Of a stretch of DNA of 14,546 nt, positions 6,093 through 14,204 are shown in pieces; the stretch's first letter is position 1, and every line of letters begins with the position of its first letter. The notes below the pieces were generated by a model. That model did not search any database, was not told the DNA's origin, and saw nothing but the letters and a program-made list of their open reading frames with translations. Source of the DNA: Desulfobacteraceae bacterium. Lineage in GTDB: Bacteria > Desulfobacterota > DSM-4660 > Desulfatiglandales > Desulfatiglandaceae. Position numbers and translations under genes: made by a program. The stretch lies in assembly GCA_030597505.1 (NCBI GenBank), contig JAUVRS010000032.1:1-14546 (forward strand). The letters are read 5' to 3'.

Positions 6093-7130
6093 ATGGCATC
6101 ACCTGAAACAGTTAGATTGAGTATTGCAGCAGCCATGACCCTGGGGCTAAAACCGGGCAAATTTTATAGAAATGCCCGGCTTGGGTGTATCAATCTCCTT
6201 ATGGAGTATGACCATGGCTGCAGGGCCAACTGCCAGTATTGCGGCCAGGCCTCCGGGGTATCCGTCGGTGCTGATTGCAAAAGCCTTATTCGTGTTGAAT
6301 GGCCGTCCTATCCCCTCAAAGAGGTTATTGAGGCAACAAAGACGGCTGCAGAAAAAGACCCCTTTGTTCAGCGGGTGTGCATTTCCGCCCTTAATTCATC
6401 CGGGGCCCCAAAAGACCTTGTGGCGATGGTGAAGGCGGTCAAAGCAGGCACGGGGCTAAGTGTCTCCACACTGATCACCCCCAGTTTATTTAAAAAAAGC
6501 GATCTTGAAATGATAAAGGCTGCGGGGGCGGAAAATACAACGGTTGCAGTTGATGCGGCCACACCCGATCTCTTTGAGAAACTGCGTGGTAAGGGAGTCA
6601 GGGGTCCTCATAAATGGGATCGCTATATAAACGGGATCAGGGAGGCCGTTTCGGTTTTTGGAAACGGACATAGCGGGGTAGGGGTGCACCTCATCGTCGG
6701 CCTGGGGGAGACAGAGAAAGAGGCTGTAGGTTTTATCCAGGAATGTTACGACATGGGGGCCCGGGTGCATCTGTTCTCCTTTTTTCCTGAAAAGGGCTCG
6801 GCCATGGAGAATTTTCCACAGCCTCCCATGGATCAGTATCGAAGAGTTCAGTTGGCCAGACATATCATAGACAATAAAGAAGTGCGATTTGAAGGAATGC
6901 GTTTTGATGCGGGAAGATTGGTTGATTTTGGTTTGCCCAGTGACAAGTTACAGGACATCGTACAGAAAGGTGCAGCCTTTATGACCACCGGTTGTTCCGG
7001 CTGCAACCGACCCTATGCAAATGAGACCCCTACCCAGGCCATGAAAGGCCTTCTCCGGAACTATCCGTTCCCGCCAAACCCACAGGACACAAAAACAATC
7101 CGGAACCAGATTGGGATAACCATTTCGTAA
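6093..7130 (+). CDS. lipS1: Radical-SAM lipoyl synthase component, LipS1-like
   Basis: 345 residues from ATG 6093; a purine-rich GAAGAG lies 7 bases upstream. An in-frame GTG at 6078 is possible but would overlap lbpA2. The radical-SAM cluster motif is 'CRANCQYC' (C43, C47, C50). The C-terminal 'CSGCNRPYANE' (C301, C304) could ligate an auxiliary Fe-S cluster. The protein resembles biotin synthases, and genes of this kind are often annotated bioB, but LipS1/LipS2 pairs are known to insert the two sulfur atoms of lipoate on an octanoylated carrier protein. Location directly after lbpA2 and before a lipoate ligase supports LipS1. Which of the two radical-SAM genes here is LipS1 is decided by general resemblance and order, so the 1/2 labels are less certain than the function. 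Its stop shares a base with the next start (TAATG). Confidence 0.75.
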   Translation: MASPETVRLSIAAAMTLGLKPGKFYRNARLGCINLLMEYDHGCRANCQYCGQASGVSVGADCKSLIRVEWPSYPLKEVIEATKTAAEKDPFVQRVCISALNSSGAPKDLVAMVKAVKAGTGLSVSTLITPSLFKKSDLEMIKAAGAENTTVAVDAATPDLFEKLRGKGVRGPHKWDRYINGIREAVSVFGNGHSGVGVHLIVGLGETEKEAVGFIQECYDMGARVHLFSFFPEKGSAMENFPQPPMDQYRRVQLARHIIDNKEVRFEGMRFDAGRLVDFGLPSDKLQDIVQKGAAFMTTGCSGCNRPYANETPTQAMKGLLRNYPFPPNPQDTKTIRNQIGITIS

Positions 7131-8683
7131 TGAGTGACAATATGCAGAATTGGCGCTTGCTGGATACGGGCAAGAGAACTGCAGCGGAAAACATGTGTCT
7201 GGATGAGACGATACTTGAGGCACGCGCAAAGGGGCTTGTCCCCAATACCTTTCGTTTCCTGCAGTTTAAGCCACATTGTTGTCTTGTGGGCTTTCATCAA
7301 AGCGTAGAGCAGGAGATCCGGGAGGACTACTGCGCCCGGAAAGGGATCCTTGTCAATCGCCGCATAACAGGGGGAGGGGCAATCTATTTTGGAGAGGATA
7401 CCCTTGGGTGGGAGCTCATTGCGGGAAAAGATGTGGCCTCACGCGATGTATTGGGGCTCTATCGTACATTGTGTAATGCCGCCATTGCCGGTCTCCGCTC
7501 CCTTGGTATTCAAGCATCTTTTAGACCGGTAAACGATATCGAAGTCAAGGGCCGAAAAATCTCCGGAACAGGGGGTACCGAGGCCCACGAAACCTTTTTG
7601 TTTCAGGGCACCCTGTTGATAGATATGGATATCCAGACAATGCTCCGCGCCCTTCGGGTCCCAACGGAAAAACTAAAGGACAAAGAGATCGATTCTCTCA
7701 AAGAGAGGATGACCTGCCTCAAATGGGAACTTGGGGAGGTTCCTCCGATGAGAGTGGTCAAGGATGCCATCCTAAAAGGCTTTGGAGAGACATTTGGAGT
7801 GGGGTTTGAATCCAAAGACCTGACCCAGTGGGAAAACGATTACTTTTGTGATCACCTGGAGAAATTCAGTTTAGACAGTTGGGTTCGGAAAATACGTCGT
7901 TCACCCAGAGATGACCGACACCTCTATTCGGTCCACAAGGCTCCCGGTGGGGTGATACGTCTTTCACTCCAGGTAGACGATGTACGTGACCTCATAAAGA
8001 TGGCCTTGATAACCGGTGATTTTTTTTCGTATCCCAAACGGGCCATTCTGGATCTGGAGGCCAGGCTGAAAAACTGCAAATGCAGCAAAATAGATGAGAC
8101 AGTAAGGTCATTTTTTGAAACGTCCAAACCTGTAATGCCCGGTGTCACGCCCGATGACTTTATTCGAGTCATCTCCGACGCCCTCCGGAAACGTGATCTG
8201 ACAAACCTGGGATTGACCATAAAGGAGGCAAACTATATCCACATGGTCAACGATGCCATTGAAAAAATGCCCGAGGCCAGTGTGGTTCTTCTTCCCTATT
8301 GTGCAAAGTTGGCCAGCTGCGAATTCCGCTATGACAAGGATTGTATTTCTTGCGGGGGGTGCACCGTGGGGGTCGCCTATGAACTGGCGCGCAACCACAA
8401 CATGGAGCCCATTACCATCGTTGATTTTGAGGATCTGAAAACCACGCTGGCCGAAATGAAGGCGCGGGGTGTTAAGGGCTATCTGGGGTGCTGTTGCGAT
8501 CCCTTTTTTGTCAAACATCGCGAGGATTTTGAAAAGGCCGGGATGGCTGGGTTGTTGATAGATATAGAAAATACCAGCTGTTATGAATTGGATCAGGAGC
8601 GGGATGCAAAAGAAGGGAGATTTAAGGGCGAGACACAACTCAATCTCAATGTCCTTGAAAAGGTCATAGGCAGCACACGGTGA
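7130..8683 (+). CDS. Lipoate-protein ligase (LplA+LplB type) fused to DUF116 domain
   Basis: 517 residues. The LplA fold covers about 1-230, with 'RRITGGGAIYFG' (77-88) and 'GRKISGTGG' (141-149), Lys143 being the catalytic lysine. An LplB-like region at about 255-355 contains 'KAPGGVIRLSL' and 'TPDDFIRVI', parallel to the ligase at 3601. From about residue 356 a DUF116 domain follows, very rich in cysteine: C391, C397, C405, C408, C411, C454-C456 and C484. The 'CISCGGC' and 'GCCCD' groups suggest an Fe-S or metal site. The start ATG overlaps the lipS1 stop by one base and the stop overlaps the lipT start. Likely role: octanoyl or lipoyl transfer to LbpA2 coupled to sulfur insertion; the DUF116 part may supply a cluster or sulfur (inference). 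The function of DUF116 is not established as far as I know. Confidence 0.82.
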   Translation: MSDNMQNWRLLDTGKRTAAENMCLDETILEARAKGLVPNTFRFLQFKPHCCLVGFHQSVEQEIREDYCARKGILVNRRITGGGAIYFGEDTLGWELIAGKDVASRDVLGLYRTLCNAAIAGLRSLGIQASFRPVNDIEVKGRKISGTGGTEAHETFLFQGTLLIDMDIQTMLRALRVPTEKLKDKEIDSLKERMTCLKWELGEVPPMRVVKDAILKGFGETFGVGFESKDLTQWENDYFCDHLEKFSLDSWVRKIRRSPRDDRHLYSVHKAPGGVIRLSLQVDDVRDLIKMALITGDFFSYPKRAILDLEARLKNCKCSKIDETVRSFFETSKPVMPGVTPDDFIRVISDALRKRDLTNLGLTIKEANYIHMVNDAIEKMPEASVVLLPYCAKLASCEFRYDKDCISCGGCTVGVAYELARNHNMEPITIVDFEDLKTTLAEMKARGVKGYLGCCCDPFFVKHREDFEKAGMAGLLIDIENTSCYELDQERDAKEGRFKGETQLNLNVLEKVIGSTR

Positions 8684-9738
8684 GAGATTGCAGATCGGTT
8701 GACGTATTGATTGTGGGGGCTGGGCCGGCTGGGACTTCTGCGGCCCGAACTGCAGCCGAGGCCGGATCGGATGTGCTGGTGATAGAACGACGGCCACGAA
8801 TCGGGGAACCGGTCCGGTGCGCTGAATATATCCCCCGTCTCCTGTCCCAAACCGTGAAAATTCCGTCCAAGGCAATTGTTCAGAAGATCGAGGGCATGAT
8901 AAGCTTTTTGCCGGGGGGTGAGGAAATCAAAAAAATGGCCCCGGGGTTTATACTTGACCGGGCAGAGTTTGACCGAGCGCTGGCCGGGGCGGCGGAGAAT
9001 TCCGGTGCAGAGATCCTCACGGGGACCCGGGCCGTTTCGAGAGATGGGGATCGGATCAGAGTCAAGGGGCCTTCCGGTGATGGTGATGTCAGGGCAAAAG
9101 TTATTATCGGGGCAGATGGTCCGCACTCTCGTGTGGGCTCTTGGATAGGGCAGAAAAATAAACGATTCTTGTGGGCCATTCAGCATACGGTTGAATTAAA
9201 AGAACCCGTTTATGATACGGAAGTCTATCTGGGCAAAGAATACCCCGGCGGATACGGCTGGTTTTTTCCAAAAGGGCGGTTGGCCAACGTGGGGGTCGGG
9301 GTCCAGATGACATCGATCAGACACGCCAAACAGGCGCTCAAGACCCTTAAAAATAGGCTTGGGGATAGAATCGGCAGGGTAACCGATGGAACCACGGGGT
9401 ACATCCCCGCAGGCGGGCCCCTTCCCTCAACAGACAAAAGTGAACGGGTCATCCTGGTGGGTGACGCCGCCGGGCACACCCACCCTATCACGGGTGGCGG
9501 AATTCCCCAGGCGGTCATCTGCGGGGCTATGGCGGGGAGGGCGGCAGCAGCCAGTGCCGGAGGTGATACAAAGGCCTTTGAGGATTATGTAAGCCAATGG
9601 CGGCGTGTGTTTGGGGCCGCGTTGGACAAGGCGGCCAAAAAACGGGTGACGCTTGAGAAGGGATGGAATGGGGAAGATCGGACAGCGCTTTTGCGTAAAT
9701 GCTGGGTAGCATGCAGGGAGTATTACCATGACACCTGA
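8680..9738 (+). CDS. lipT: FAD-dependent oxidoreductase, geranylgeranyl-reductase family, LipT-like
   Basis: 352 residues. The N-terminal dinucleotide fold has 'GAGPAG' (13-18) followed by the acidic strand end 'VLVIE', then 'GADGPHSRVG' (144-153) and the FAD-binding 'GDAAGHTHPITGGGI' (261-275), the pattern of geranylgeranyl reductase-like flavoproteins. The start GTG 8680 overlaps the previous stop (GTGA), so translation is probably coupled; no strong ribosome binding site is seen. An archaeal lipid reductase role makes little sense here. In lipS1/lipS2 clusters a flavoprotein of this type is called LipT and is proposed to deliver electrons for the radical-SAM sulfur insertions. The electron-donor role is a proposal, not shown by the sequence. 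Confidence 0.75.
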   Translation: MRDCRSVDVLIVGAGPAGTSAARTAAEAGSDVLVIERRPRIGEPVRCAEYIPRLLSQTVKIPSKAIVQKIEGMISFLPGGEEIKKMAPGFILDRAEFDRALAGAAENSGAEILTGTRAVSRDGDRIRVKGPSGDGDVRAKVIIGADGPHSRVGSWIGQKNKRFLWAIQHTVELKEPVYDTEVYLGKEYPGGYGWFFPKGRLANVGVGVQMTSIRHAKQALKTLKNRLGDRIGRVTDGTTGYIPAGGPLPSTDKSERVILVGDAAGHTHPITGGGIPQAVICGAMAGRAAAASAGGDTKAFEDYVSQWRRVFGAALDKAAKKRVTLEKGWNGEDRTALLRKCWVACREYYHDT

Positions 9739-10696
9739 AACATCCCACTCATGGGAAGAGGTGAAGTCCTGGGATTTGAAAGAACTCCTGGATAAATCCA
9801 GGCGTCTTTCGTGGGAAATCCATGGAAAACAGATCCAGTACTTTATACCCGGCCACATGGTCTATATGGGGGAGAGGGGAAAATATCCCTCCATTTCTCT
9901 TACAGGCACGAGTTGCGCACTAAAGTGCGATCACTGTTATCGAAAGGTTCTGGAAGGCATGATACCTGCCACGGAACCGGATACCCTGAAAGAAATATGC
10001 CGGCGACTGGATGATGAGGGCAATCTGGGAGTGCTCCTAAGCGGTGGGTCAGACACGCGCGGTACCCTTCCCTGGAAGAAATTCTCCAAAGCCATCCAAT
10101 GGATCAAAAAAAATACCCGTCTTAAAATATCGGTCCACACAGGGGTTGTGGATCCCGAGACGGCACTGGCCTTAAAAGAATCGGGCATTGATGAACTGCT
10201 GATGGATGTTGTTGGGTCAGAGAAGACCATGGACGAGGTATATCATTTGCGTGACGGCTTGAAGGCCATGGAATCATCTTTGGCCCTTTTGGGTGGAACG
10301 GGAATTCCGTTGATCCCCCACATCGTGATCGGTTTGCAGTATGGTGAAATCCATGGGGAAATGCATGCCCTGGATATGGTGGCCAGATATCCCATTTCCA
10401 CCCTGGTCGTCGTGGTGCTCGATCCGATACGGGAAACACCCATGGAAGGGGTCCGACCGCCTGACCCCGAAACCGTGGGCCGCTTTCTTGGTGCTGCAAG
10501 ACTCAGGATTCCCCATGTACCCATCGCCCTCAGCTGTGCCCGGCCCGCGGGTCAGCACCGGGCAAAGACAGATCTTCTTGCCCTTGAGGCGGGTATAAAC
10601 AGGATCGCCATGCCCGCAGAAGCCGCCGTGGAAAAGGCCCGGGAGATGGGTCTGGATGTGGCGTTTTTCAAAACCTGTTGTTCAAAGAGCTTTTGA
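9728..10696 (+). CDS. lipS2: Radical-SAM lipoyl synthase component, LipS2-like
   Basis: 322 residues. The radical-SAM motif is 'CALKCDHC' (C63, C67, C70), followed by a glycine-rich 'LLSGGSDTRG' (103-112) of the SAM-binding barrel. Further cysteines lie near the C-terminus: one in 'SCARPAGQHR' and a Cys-Cys pair in 'FKTCCSKSF' at the very end, candidates for auxiliary cluster ligation. AGGGAG (9714-9719) is well placed before ATG 9728, which overlaps lipT by 11 bases. With the protein at 6093 it forms the two-component LipS1/LipS2 lipoyl synthase that replaces LipA in this pathway. It is the last plus-strand gene of the run; no clear intrinsic terminator follows. Confidence 0.75.
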   Translation: MTPETSHSWEEVKSWDLKELLDKSRRLSWEIHGKQIQYFIPGHMVYMGERGKYPSISLTGTSCALKCDHCYRKVLEGMIPATEPDTLKEICRRLDDEGNLGVLLSGGSDTRGTLPWKKFSKAIQWIKKNTRLKISVHTGVVDPETALALKESGIDELLMDVVGSEKTMDEVYHLRDGLKAMESSLALLGGTGIPLIPHIVIGLQYGEIHGEMHALDMVARYPISTLVVVVLDPIRETPMEGVRPPDPETVGRFLGAARLRIPHVPIALSCARPAGQHRAKTDLLALEAGINRIAMPAEAAVEKAREMGLDVAFFKTCCSKSF

Positions 10697-10811
10697 TTGT
10701 CCATTTTGACTTATCATATTTGACGCCGTAATCCATGTCGCCCACAGATACTTCGCCGTTTTTCGGATAGAGCCAATGTTTATAAATCGTTACTATCGGC
10801 ACATTGCTCAT
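10668..10811 (-). other. Possible 47-codon ORF or gene remnant on the minus strand
   Basis: In the roughly 200-base convergent gap an uninterrupted minus-strand frame runs from ATG at 10811 to TGA at 10668, overlapping the lipS2 end by 29 bases. Its middle, 'HWLYPKNGEVSVGDMDYG', has protein-like composition and codon choice. I do not recognise it. An in-frame stop lies just upstream of the ATG. It could be a real small gene, the tail of a decayed gene, or chance. Apart from this and the short repeat-like stretch at 10886-10904, I see nothing in 10697-10898. Confidence 0.2.
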
Positions 10812-10898
10812 TGGAACTCATTCCCGTGTTGAAAAGATCCATATAGCAAAGCTGGAATCATCCTGTTTTACGGGAAAATCTAAGGACTTGCGCGAGCC

Positions 10899-13800
10899 CT
10901 AAACGCCTTCTTTTAGCCTGGGGAATTCTATCAACACCTCTGTTCCATTATTTCGATTGACTTGCATCTCTCCTTTAAGTTGGTCGATGACCAGACTCCG
11001 GGTCAGTTTTAACCCAAGAGATCCTGTTTCAAAGACATCAATTTCCTGAGGGACCCCTCCGCCGTGATCTTTGATCTTTACGGAAATCTTTTTGTCACGA
11101 GTCTGCTCCATGGTGACCTCAAACGTCCCCGCCTCCCCTTTTTTATAGGCATGTTTAAAGATGTTGGATATCACCTCATTGAGCACAAGGGCACACGGGA
11201 TGGCCTGGGTGAGCGAAAGGTGAATCTCAGCAGTCCTGACGACAGGGGTGATACGTTTATCGATATCATATAGATGGGAGAGATGAGTGATTAATTGCTG
11301 GATGTGCTTTTGCATATGTATTTTGTCAAACCGATCGGTTTGATAAAGCTGAGAGTGGATCAGGGCCATGGTATGGATCCTGGCATGAGACTCCAGGAGC
11401 AGATCAATTGCCTCTTTGTTATGGGTCCGCGTTCTTGCCAGTTCAAGAAGGCTGGAAACGATCTGAAGATTGTTCCTGACCCGGTGGTGAATCTCTCTCA
11501 AAAGCACTTCTTTTTCATTTAGCGAGGCGGTTATTTGTGTTTCGGCCCGTTTTCGCTCCTTTACCTCTTGTTTGAGCAACTCGACGGTTTTTGCCAATTG
11601 GGCAGTCCGTTCTTTCACCCGCAGCTCCAATTCATCATGGGCCTTTTGAAGGGCCGCTTGGGTCTGCTTGAGGTTGGAAATATCGGTTATGACTGCAAAG
11701 GAGCCGGTGAATTGGCCATCAGGGGCAAAGGTTGGTCTGCCGGACAAAATTGTCGGGGTACTGGTTCCATCCTTTTTTATAAATGTCAGCTCGTAAGAGC
11801 TGGACTTCCCCCTTTTTCTCTTTTTAAACTGTTTCTCAAATGCCTCTCTGTTTGTATTATCAAGAAAGTCGAATGCAGGACGGCCGATAATCTCGTCATA
11901 ATCATAGCCCAGTATCTCGCACATTTTATTGTTTGCATAAACGGTCCGGGTATTTGCGTCCAGGATATGAAAGCCTTCATTCATTGCTCCCAATAAAAGC
12001 CGGTGTTTTTCCTCGCTTTCCCTGAGGGCCTTCCCGGCTTTTTCAATATCTGTGATATCAACATTAGCATTTATCAAACATTCTCTGCCATCTATTTCGA
12101 CCTTTTCCGCTGACCAGAGTAGAATAAAAGGTTCACCGTTTTTTTTCAGGAATCGCACTTTCTGGTCTCGAAACCGGCCTTTTTCTTTGATAAGCTTTAC
12201 AAACGCCATCCTTTCATCAAGGTTTGCCCACAAACCCACCTCAGCGACGGTACGCCCTAGTACATCTTCGGCCTGGTAACCGGTGTCCTTGATAAAGGCG
12301 TCGTTAATCTCCAGAAAGCGTCCATCCTCTAAAGTTGTGACCGAACTGGGAATGGGGTTTGCCTGAAATAACTTTGAAAATCTTTCTTCGCTCTGTCTGA
12401 GTTCCTTCCTGGTTCTCATAAGCTGCGTAATGTCGTCAAAGACGCTGATAATGCAGTCTTTTCCGTCAATCTCGATTCTCTCGATTGCCCAGAGGCCTTC
12501 GATGACCTTGCCGTCTTTTTTTATGAGCGTTACTCTTTGTGGGGGCAGCTGGTGGTTTTTTTTGATTAGTTTTACAAATTTTTCCCTATCATTCGGATCG
12601 GCCCACAACCCGAGTTCATAGACGGTACGGTCTATTACCTCGCTCTGTTTGTAGCCCGTAATTTTTTCAAATGCGTGGTTTACTGCCAGGAAACGTCCTT
12701 CGTCAAGGACGGCGAGGCTTATATACGCGGGGCTTGCCTGAAAGAGCTTTAAGAACTTTTCTTCACTGGCCCGCAGGGCAATCTCTGTCCGCCTGTGCTC
12801 TTCTATCTCTTTCGTTAGTCGTTTATTCACACTTGCCAAATCCGCAGTGCGTTCCTCAACCCGTTTCTCCAATTCTTGGTGAGTTTCTTTTAGTGCCTCC
12901 TCTACTTGTCTGCGCTCTGTAATATCTCTTGTCACCTCTGAAAAACCTGTCACTTTCCCTTTTTCTATAATTGGATGAAAGGATATTTCAAGATGTCGCA
13001 CGTCTTTTTCATCAAATTCATGGGTATATTCTGCACGGAATTTTTCGCCACCCAATACTCGACGATGTTGGTCATCCCAGAAGGCCGCTGCCTCTTTATC
13101 TGGTAATAACTCATGGGGTTTCAGACCTGGTTTCATATCTATGCCAAGGGCCTCTTTCACAATCTTTGCATAAGCAGAATTGAACATCACTGGAGAGCCA
13201 TTTCTGTCACTTAAAAGAATATAATCACTTGTGTTTTCTAGAAGGGAAAGTAAATTTGAGTTAGATTTACGAAGAGCGTCCTCAGCTAGTTTCTGTTCCG
13301 TGATGTCCTGATTAACGCCAAATCTGCGAATAGCTTCACCCGTTTCATCACATTCTACCTCACCACGGAGCCGGATAATTTTCTCTAACCCCTTTATTGG
13401 TATGGTTCGAAATTCGCAGTCAAAAGAGTGTTTCATTTCTGTGGCTTCTATGAACACGGATCTGATGCGTTCTCTGTCATTCGGGTGAACTAGGGATAGG
13501 GAGAATTCAAAGGAAATTTGTTCTGGATCCCCCGGCCTAAGACCATAGATACGATACATTCCATCAGACCATTGGGCACCCCATTGATCCAAATCTCGAA
13601 CCCAATGTCCCATATGGGCGATCTCCTGGGCCTTGTCCAAATTGGTTTTGCTCTCCCTCAAGGCTTCTTCAGTTTTTTTTGCCTTGGTGATATCCCGCCA
13701 GATGCAGTGATAAACAGGGACCCCCGTGACCTCAATCACCTGTGCCGTTACATGAACATGTCTGATTTCGCCCTGCTTGGTGCGATGAATGGTTTCAAAA

Positions 13801-14123
13801 TCATCGTACCCTTCGCTCAATACTTTTTTAATGTGAACCTGCGTTTCTTTGGCTGTTTCTTTGGCTTCGATATCGGACAACCGCAATAGAGCAAATTCCT
13901 CGCGCGAATACTCTAGCTGCCGACAGGCCTGATCATTAAACTCGACAGGCCGGGCCGTTTCCGGATCCAGGATCACAACGCCGTTCGGTCCTTGCTCGAA
14001 AAAGGCGCGATAGCGGCTTTGATCCTCCAACAGCGTTTCTTCAATCTGTTTATGCATCTCGGCTTTTTTCTCTAATTCCTCAACCCTTTTTTCCAGTTCT
14101 TTATAGGTCGGCTTTTTGGTCAT
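10899..14123 (-). CDS. Soluble sensor histidine kinase with six PAS domains (HisKA_2/HATPase)
   Basis: 1074 residues with no membrane segment. A short N-terminal coiled coil (about 5-35) is followed by PAS domains at about 36-148, 165-275, 288-402, 455-567, 580-692 and 706-816, each ending in a PAC-like '(D)DIT' stretch. Coiled-coil linkers join several of them, with long ones at about 407-452 and 818-870. The kinase core has 'EIHHRVRNNLQ' (877-887; probable phospho-acceptor His880), N box 'NEVISNIFKHAY' (982-993), G1 'DHGGGVP' (1019-1025) and G2 'GSLGLKL' (1034-1040). This is the HisKA_2 class. PAS 4 and PAS 5 are close copies. GGGAG lies 8 bases before the ATG (minus strand). It has no receiver domain and no adjacent response regulator in the window. 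It converges with the lipoate cluster, so co-transcription is excluded; the signal and target are unknown. Confidence 0.9.
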   Translation of the reverse strand: MTKKPTYKELEKRVEELEKKAEMHKQIEETLLEDQSRYRAFFEQGPNGVVILDPETARPVEFNDQACRQLEYSREEFALLRLSDIEAKETAKETQVHIKKVLSEGYDDFETIHRTKQGEIRHVHVTAQVIEVTGVPVYHCIWRDITKAKKTEEALRESKTNLDKAQEIAHMGHWVRDLDQWGAQWSDGMYRIYGLRPGDPEQISFEFSLSLVHPNDRERIRSVFIEATEMKHSFDCEFRTIPIKGLEKIIRLRGEVECDETGEAIRRFGVNQDITEQKLAEDALRKSNSNLLSLLENTSDYILLSDRNGSPVMFNSAYAKIVKEALGIDMKPGLKPHELLPDKEAAAFWDDQHRRVLGGEKFRAEYTHEFDEKDVRHLEISFHPIIEKGKVTGFSEVTRDITERRQVEEALKETHQELEKRVEERTADLASVNKRLTKEIEEHRRTEIALRASEEKFLKLFQASPAYISLAVLDEGRFLAVNHAFEKITGYKQSEVIDRTVYELGLWADPNDREKFVKLIKKNHQLPPQRVTLIKKDGKVIEGLWAIERIEIDGKDCIISVFDDITQLMRTRKELRQSEERFSKLFQANPIPSSVTTLEDGRFLEINDAFIKDTGYQAEDVLGRTVAEVGLWANLDERMAFVKLIKEKGRFRDQKVRFLKKNGEPFILLWSAEKVEIDGRECLINANVDITDIEKAGKALRESEEKHRLLLGAMNEGFHILDANTRTVYANNKMCEILGYDYDEIIGRPAFDFLDNTNREAFEKQFKKRKRGKSSSYELTFIKKDGTSTPTILSGRPTFAPDGQFTGSFAVITDISNLKQTQAALQKAHDELELRVKERTAQLAKTVELLKQEVKERKRAETQITASLNEKEVLLREIHHRVRNNLQIVSSLLELARTRTHNKEAIDLLLESHARIHTMALIHSQLYQTDRFDKIHMQKHIQQLITHLSHLYDIDKRITPVVRTAEIHLSLTQAIPCALVLNEVISNIFKHAYKKGEAGTFEVTMEQTRDKKISVKIKDHGGGVPQEIDVFETGSLGLKLTRSLVIDQLKGEMQVNRNNGTEVLIEFPRLKEGV

Positions 14124-14175
14124 CAGAAAATCTCCCGTATGTCATGGGCATTAAAAATTCGGGCCCGGAGGACCC

Positions 14176-14204
14176 AGATTACCACACAACATAACTGACA
14201 TCAA
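14176..14204 (-). promoter_or_regulatory. Weak sigma-70-like promoter candidate for the PAS kinase
   Basis: On the minus strand, TTGATG (14199-14204) and TAATCT (14176-14181) are separated by exactly 17 bases and lie about 55 bases before the kinase ATG. Only 4 of 6 and 3 of 6 positions match the consensus boxes, so this is a suggestion from spacing and position rather than a firm call. Confidence 0.22.

Noticed and set aside
6093..7130. Biotin synthase (bioB) annotation
   Set aside because: The resemblance is real, but no other biotin genes are present and it sits between a lipoyl carrier and a lipoate ligase with a second radical-SAM gene downstream, the known LipS1/LipS2 arrangement.
8108..8875. 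Long minus-strand open frame (255 codons) opposite the ligase-DUF116 and lipT genes
   Set aside because: It lies wholly antisense to two well-supported genes with clear motifs, has no recognisable domain, and is explained by the codon pattern of the plus strand. The 197-codon minus-strand frame at 8593-9186 is rejected for the same reason.
10855..10880. Possible terminator hairpin (GTTTTACGGGAAAATC) between the convergent genes
   Set aside because: The stem is only about four A-T pairs without a GC core or clear T tract, so it is too weak to call.
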